Origin: Bacteroidales bacterium
Lineage (GTDB): Bacteria > Bacteroidota > Bacteroidia > Bacteroidales > UBA7960
Length of the DNA: 9,362 nucleotides
Assembly (NCBI GenBank): GCA_007120675.1
Contig: SKNE01000249.1
Coordinates: forward strand, 1 to 9,362
Direction of reading: 5' to 3'
Below, piece after piece: positions 6,917 through 9,362 of this stretch; position 1 is the stretch's first letter, and every line of letters starts with the position of its first letter. The position numbers were made by a program, and so were the translations under genes. The notes beneath the pieces are model-generated. The model made no database searches, was not told the DNA's origin, and was given only the letters and a program-made list of their open reading frames with translations.

Positions 6917-7951
6917 TTACCCCAGGGCCCACCTGATGGCCTCCACAAATTCTTCGATGTCCCTTTCCCTTGTGTTGTGGGCCGTCATCCACCGCACCTC
7001 ATTCCTTCCCTTGTCCCACACATAGAAAAAATACCTTCGTTGCAGTTTTTCGATGGCCCTGTCAGGCAGGCAGGCGAAAACAGCGTTGGTCTCCACCTTC
7101 TGCGTGATCTCTATGTCCTCTATATCCTTTATCTTATCTGCAAGGAGAGCGGCCATTTTGTTTGCATGCCGGGCATTTTTCAGCCAGAGGTCATCGCGCA
7201 AAAGGGCATTGAACTGGGCACTCACGTAGCGCATTTTTGACAGCAGCTGCATGGACTGCTTCCTGGTGTACTGAAAGTCCGCGGCCATGCTTTGATCAAA
7301 GAAAACCACTGCCTCTGCTGCCATGGCCCCGTTCTTGGTGGCCCCAAAGGAAAGGATGTCCACCCCGCAAAATCTGGTGATCTCTGCCAGCGAGAGATCC
7401 AGCGAAGCCGCTGCATTGGCAATTCTTGCCCCATCCATGTGCAGATACAGATCGTGTTCGTTGGCCAGGCGGGCCAGCGTTCGAATCTCCTCAGGATGGT
7501 AAACGGTGCCCATCTCCGTGGCCTGGGTGATGGACAGTACCTTCGGCTGGGCGTGATGCTCAAAACCCTTTGATTCAAGCAGGGGCAGGATCTGCTCAAC
7601 CTGTATTTTGCCATCGGCCGATGTAAGGGTGTGTAATTTACAGCCGCACATCTTCTCCGGTGCACCGCACTCATCCTTCTCCAGGTGGGCCTTATCAGAA
7701 CAAATGATGGCGTGGTAAGGCCTGGTCACGTGCGATAGAGAGGCCACGTTGGAGCCCGTGCCCGTGAGCATGAAAAAGACCCTGACATCGCTGCCAAACA
7801 AATCCTTGAATTTTTTTTCCGCCGCCAGGGTGTGGATGTCGTCTCCATAACCGATGGCGTCTCCCTCGTTGGCTTCCATCATGGCCCTGAATACCGCTTC
7901 GTGAACCGGGGCATTGTTGTCACTGGCAAAACTTTTTAATGAGGCTTTCAT
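6917..7951 (-). CDS. ltaE: Low-specificity threonine aldolase (PLP, fold type I)
   Basis: This enzyme class cleaves threonine or allo-threonine to glycine and acetaldehyde, and also acts on related beta-hydroxy amino acids. The 344-residue protein starts FASDNNAPVHEAV soon after the ATG at 7951, as family members do; an upstream ATG at 7987 would add 12 residues and is less likely. Visible features are LTGTGSNVASL (62-72, PLP phosphate region), DKAHLEKDECGAPE (86-99, with H89 expected to stack on the PLP ring), LHMDGARIANA (170-180, with D173 contacting the pyridine nitrogen) and SFGATKNGAM (201-210) with the Schiff-base lysine K206. E. coli LtaE has 333 residues. It lies 128 bases downstream of the racemase gene on the same strand, and its stop is 37 bases from the convergent prmC stop. 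L- versus D- or allo-preference cannot be read from the sequence. Confidence 0.92.
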   Translation of the reverse strand: MKASLKSFASDNNAPVHEAVFRAMMEANEGDAIGYGDDIHTLAAEKKFKDLFGSDVRVFFMLTGTGSNVASLSHVTRPYHAIICSDKAHLEKDECGAPEKMCGCKLHTLTSADGKIQVEQILPLLESKGFEHHAQPKVLSITQATEMGTVYHPEEIRTLARLANEHDLYLHMDGARIANAAASLDLSLAEITRFCGVDILSFGATKNGAMAAEAVVFFDQSMAADFQYTRKQSMQLLSKMRYVSAQFNALLRDDLWLKNARHANKMAALLADKIKDIEDIEITQKVETNAVFACLPDRAIEKLQRRYFFYVWDKGRNEVRWMTAHNTRERDIEEFVEAIRWALG

Positions 7952-8079
7952 TGTTTCTTTTTTTGAGTCAATGGGTAAGCGTTTCAAAAGGCACTCCAGG
8001 TTGTCCGGCCTGTCACCGGTGAAAGCACCCGATACGGGGCCTTCAGGGGGGCGAAAAATTTCAACGCATCAGCGTAGCG
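7952..8079. other. Spacer between the racemase and threonine aldolase genes
   Basis: These 128 bases lie between two minus-strand genes. I see no consensus TAnnTTTG box and no clear terminator. A short imperfect palindrome, GCGAAAAATTTCAACGC, lies at 8051-8067, just past the racemase stop. The aldolase may be read through from the racemase or have its own unrecognised promoter. Confidence 0.5.
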
Positions 8080-9231
8080 CTAAGTTACAATAAAGCGCGG
8101 GATACCCGCAGGCAGTCGCGTTAAAAGCTGGTAGTTGAGCTGTTCACTCATCTCACAGAAAGAAGCGATGCTGATGCTCAGCCGCTTTTGCTTGCCAATC
8201 ATGACCACCTCGTCACCCCGTTCCACACCGGGAATGTCCGTTACGTTGACTGTCAAGGTATTCATGGTGACTGTCCCGATAACCGGCACACGGCGTCCCC
8301 TGATCAGCACCCTGCCGGTGTTGCTGAGTGCCCGGCTGAAACCATTGGCGTATCCAACGGGGATGATGGCTATCTTCATCCGTTTGTTGGCCAGGTAAGA
8401 GCTGCCATAACCGATGAAATTGCCTGCCTCCACCTCTTTTACCACCATCACCTTTGACTTCCACGACAGGAGCCTGCGCAGGGGGTTGGCATCACTGCTG
8501 TCTTTCTGAAAACGAAACATATGGGTTTCCGGACTTGGCCAGAAACCATATTGTGCAATGCCAAACCGGACCATGTCCATGATGGTATTGGGATAGGTCA
8601 GGGCAGCCGCTGAACAGGCAGTATGCCTGAGTTGGGGATTCAGTCCATGGCGGGAAAAATAACGGTGAAACCGTTTGAACAGGGTGATCTGGTTTTTGAT
8701 GCGAAGGTAGTTGGACAAACTTTCAGCACCGGCGTAATGGGTGCACAGGCCTTCGAAGAGGTAGTGTTCCTTTTCTTTCTTCAGGTAGTCAATGAGTGCC
8801 GGCATTTCCTTGTAATCAAAGCCCGTCCGGTTAAAACCTGTCTCTACCTCAATGTGGATGCAGGCTTTTTTCTGCAGCATGCGGGCTGTTTCAACCGCCT
8901 TCTCCAACCGGCCCATATCAAAGACAAAGAAGGCGATATCATTTTCAATGGCCCATTCAATCTCTTCATCGTCCAGCATCCCCATGATCATGATACGGCT
9001 TTTGGGCGACATCACGGGCAATGCGTCATAGGCCTCTTTGGCTGAGAATACGGAAAAGTGGTCTATGCCCGCCTCCTCGGCCAGGGGAACGATGTTTTCC
9101 ACGCCGTGACCATAGGCGTTTCCCTTGATCACCGAAGAGAAGCGGATATCATTTCCAATGATCTTCTTCAGGTAGCGGATATTGTTTTTAAATGCCTTTT
9201 TGCTGATCTCTATGTAGGAGGTGTTGAACAT
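8080..9231 (-). CDS. alr: Stand-alone alanine racemase family protein (PLP, fold type III)
   Basis: The family interconverts L- and D-alanine, supplying D-Ala for peptidoglycan; some members act on other amino acids. The 383-residue protein has the PLP lysine K36 in SSVIKGNAYGHG, the R135-containing TGFNRTG segment (131-137) that contacts PLP, HTACSAAA (203-210), the catalytic tyrosine Y275 in FIGYGSSY, and a C-terminal LTRLPAGIPR like the usual LTRxxxRVPR. Two departures stand out. The residue aligned with the carbamylated lysine of the Geobacillus enzyme (K129) is E128, in IHIEVETG. The usual GxVxMD motif reads GTVTMN, so Asp is replaced by N324. In many Bacteroidota the main alanine racemase is fused to MurF, so this separate copy may be a second racemase with altered specificity; that is inference. 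The start lies 2 bases after the stop of the preceding amidohydrolase, indicating an operon. Confidence 0.88.
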   Translation of the reverse strand: MFNTSYIEISKKAFKNNIRYLKKIIGNDIRFSSVIKGNAYGHGVENIVPLAEEAGIDHFSVFSAKEAYDALPVMSPKSRIMIMGMLDDEEIEWAIENDIAFFVFDMGRLEKAVETARMLQKKACIHIEVETGFNRTGFDYKEMPALIDYLKKEKEHYLFEGLCTHYAGAESLSNYLRIKNQITLFKRFHRYFSRHGLNPQLRHTACSAAALTYPNTIMDMVRFGIAQYGFWPSPETHMFRFQKDSSDANPLRRLLSWKSKVMVVKEVEAGNFIGYGSSYLANKRMKIAIIPVGYANGFSRALSNTGRVLIRGRRVPVIGTVTMNTLTVNVTDIPGVERGDEVVMIGKQKRLSISIASFCEMSEQLNYQLLTRLPAGIPRFIVT

Positions 9232-9233
9232 AT

Positions 9234-9362
9234 TTATTGAAGCTTGACGGTTTGCTGGAGGATCTTAAAAAACATGCCGGCCCCTGTTGGAATGATGTCG
9301 TCAGGAAAATCGTAATCGGGATTATGGAGGCTGGCCTGGTGCTCTCCCGCACCAAGTCCAAA
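9234..9362 (-). CDS. M20-family amidohydrolase, C-terminal 42 residues only
   Basis: Only the 3' end is inside the window: 42 codons and a TAA at 9234-9236. The sequence GEHQASLHNPDYDFPDDIIP followed by TGAGMFF matches the C terminus of M20 amidohydrolases (N-acyl-amino-acid or hippurate hydrolase and carboxypeptidase-like), where the His before NPxYDF is a metal ligand and the conserved tail reads HNPxYDFxDxxIPxGAxxF. These are metal-dependent hydrolases that free amino acids from N-acyl derivatives. It is 2 bases upstream of the racemase gene, so the two are almost certainly co-transcribed. The exact substrate cannot be judged from this fragment. Confidence 0.82.
   Translation of the reverse strand, partial: FGLGAGEHQASLHNPDYDFPDDIIPTGAGMFFKILQQTVKLQ

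Noticed and set aside
6901..6927. Inverted repeat CCCTGGG / CCCAGGG between the convergent prmC and threonine aldolase genes, considered as a bidirectional terminator
   Set aside because: The arms are only 7 bases with a 13-base loop, there is no T-run on either side, and the right arm lies inside the aldolase coding end.

Overview
The window looks like chromosomal DNA from a member of the Bacteroidota, possibly a Bacteroidales-like lineage with unusually high GC (roughly half or slightly more by eye). The evidence is indirect. There is a large secreted protein built from OB-like repeats and a choice-of-anchor-J-type domain, as is common in type IX secretion cargo. There is a NamZ/DUF1343 (GH171) muramidase. 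Shine-Dalgarno sequences are not obvious. A TAnnTTTG-type -7 box lies in front of sucC. No tRNA, rRNA, CRISPR array, insertion sequence or phage gene was seen. Most genes are housekeeping or cell-wall genes, and I do not see a clear new multi-gene system.

Layout. (1) Minus strand, 1-1699: the N-terminal 566 residues of a secreted multidomain protein that runs off the left edge. (2) 1700-2044: a 345-base spacer with one AT-rich palindrome and no convincing gene. (3) Minus strand, 2045-3241: sucC, the beta subunit of succinyl-CoA ligase, without sucD beside it. (4) 3242-3406: a divergent intergenic region carrying the sucC -7 box. (5) Plus strand, 3407-6879: a small hypothetical protein, lipA (lipoyl synthase), a namZ-like exo-N-acetylmuramidase with a signal peptide, and prmC (release factor glutamine methyltransferase). 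(6) Minus strand, 6917-9362: a low-specificity threonine aldolase, a stand-alone alanine racemase homologue, and the last 42 residues of an M20-family amidohydrolase. The amidohydrolase stop is only 2 bases from the racemase start.

Functional links. LipA makes the lipoyl cofactor that 2-oxoglutarate dehydrogenase needs, and SucC acts on the product of that complex, so the divergent pair shares a TCA-cycle theme. NamZ (peptidoglycan turnover) and an alanine racemase (D-alanine supply) both touch the cell wall but lie in different transcription units. The minus-strand group on the right (amidohydrolase, racemase, threonine aldolase) reads like amino-acid release and interconversion. The most useful leads are the racemase with Glu at the usual carbamylated-lysine position and its tight coupling to the amidohydrolase, the near-perfect tandem duplication in the secreted protein, and the small ORF upstream of lipA.
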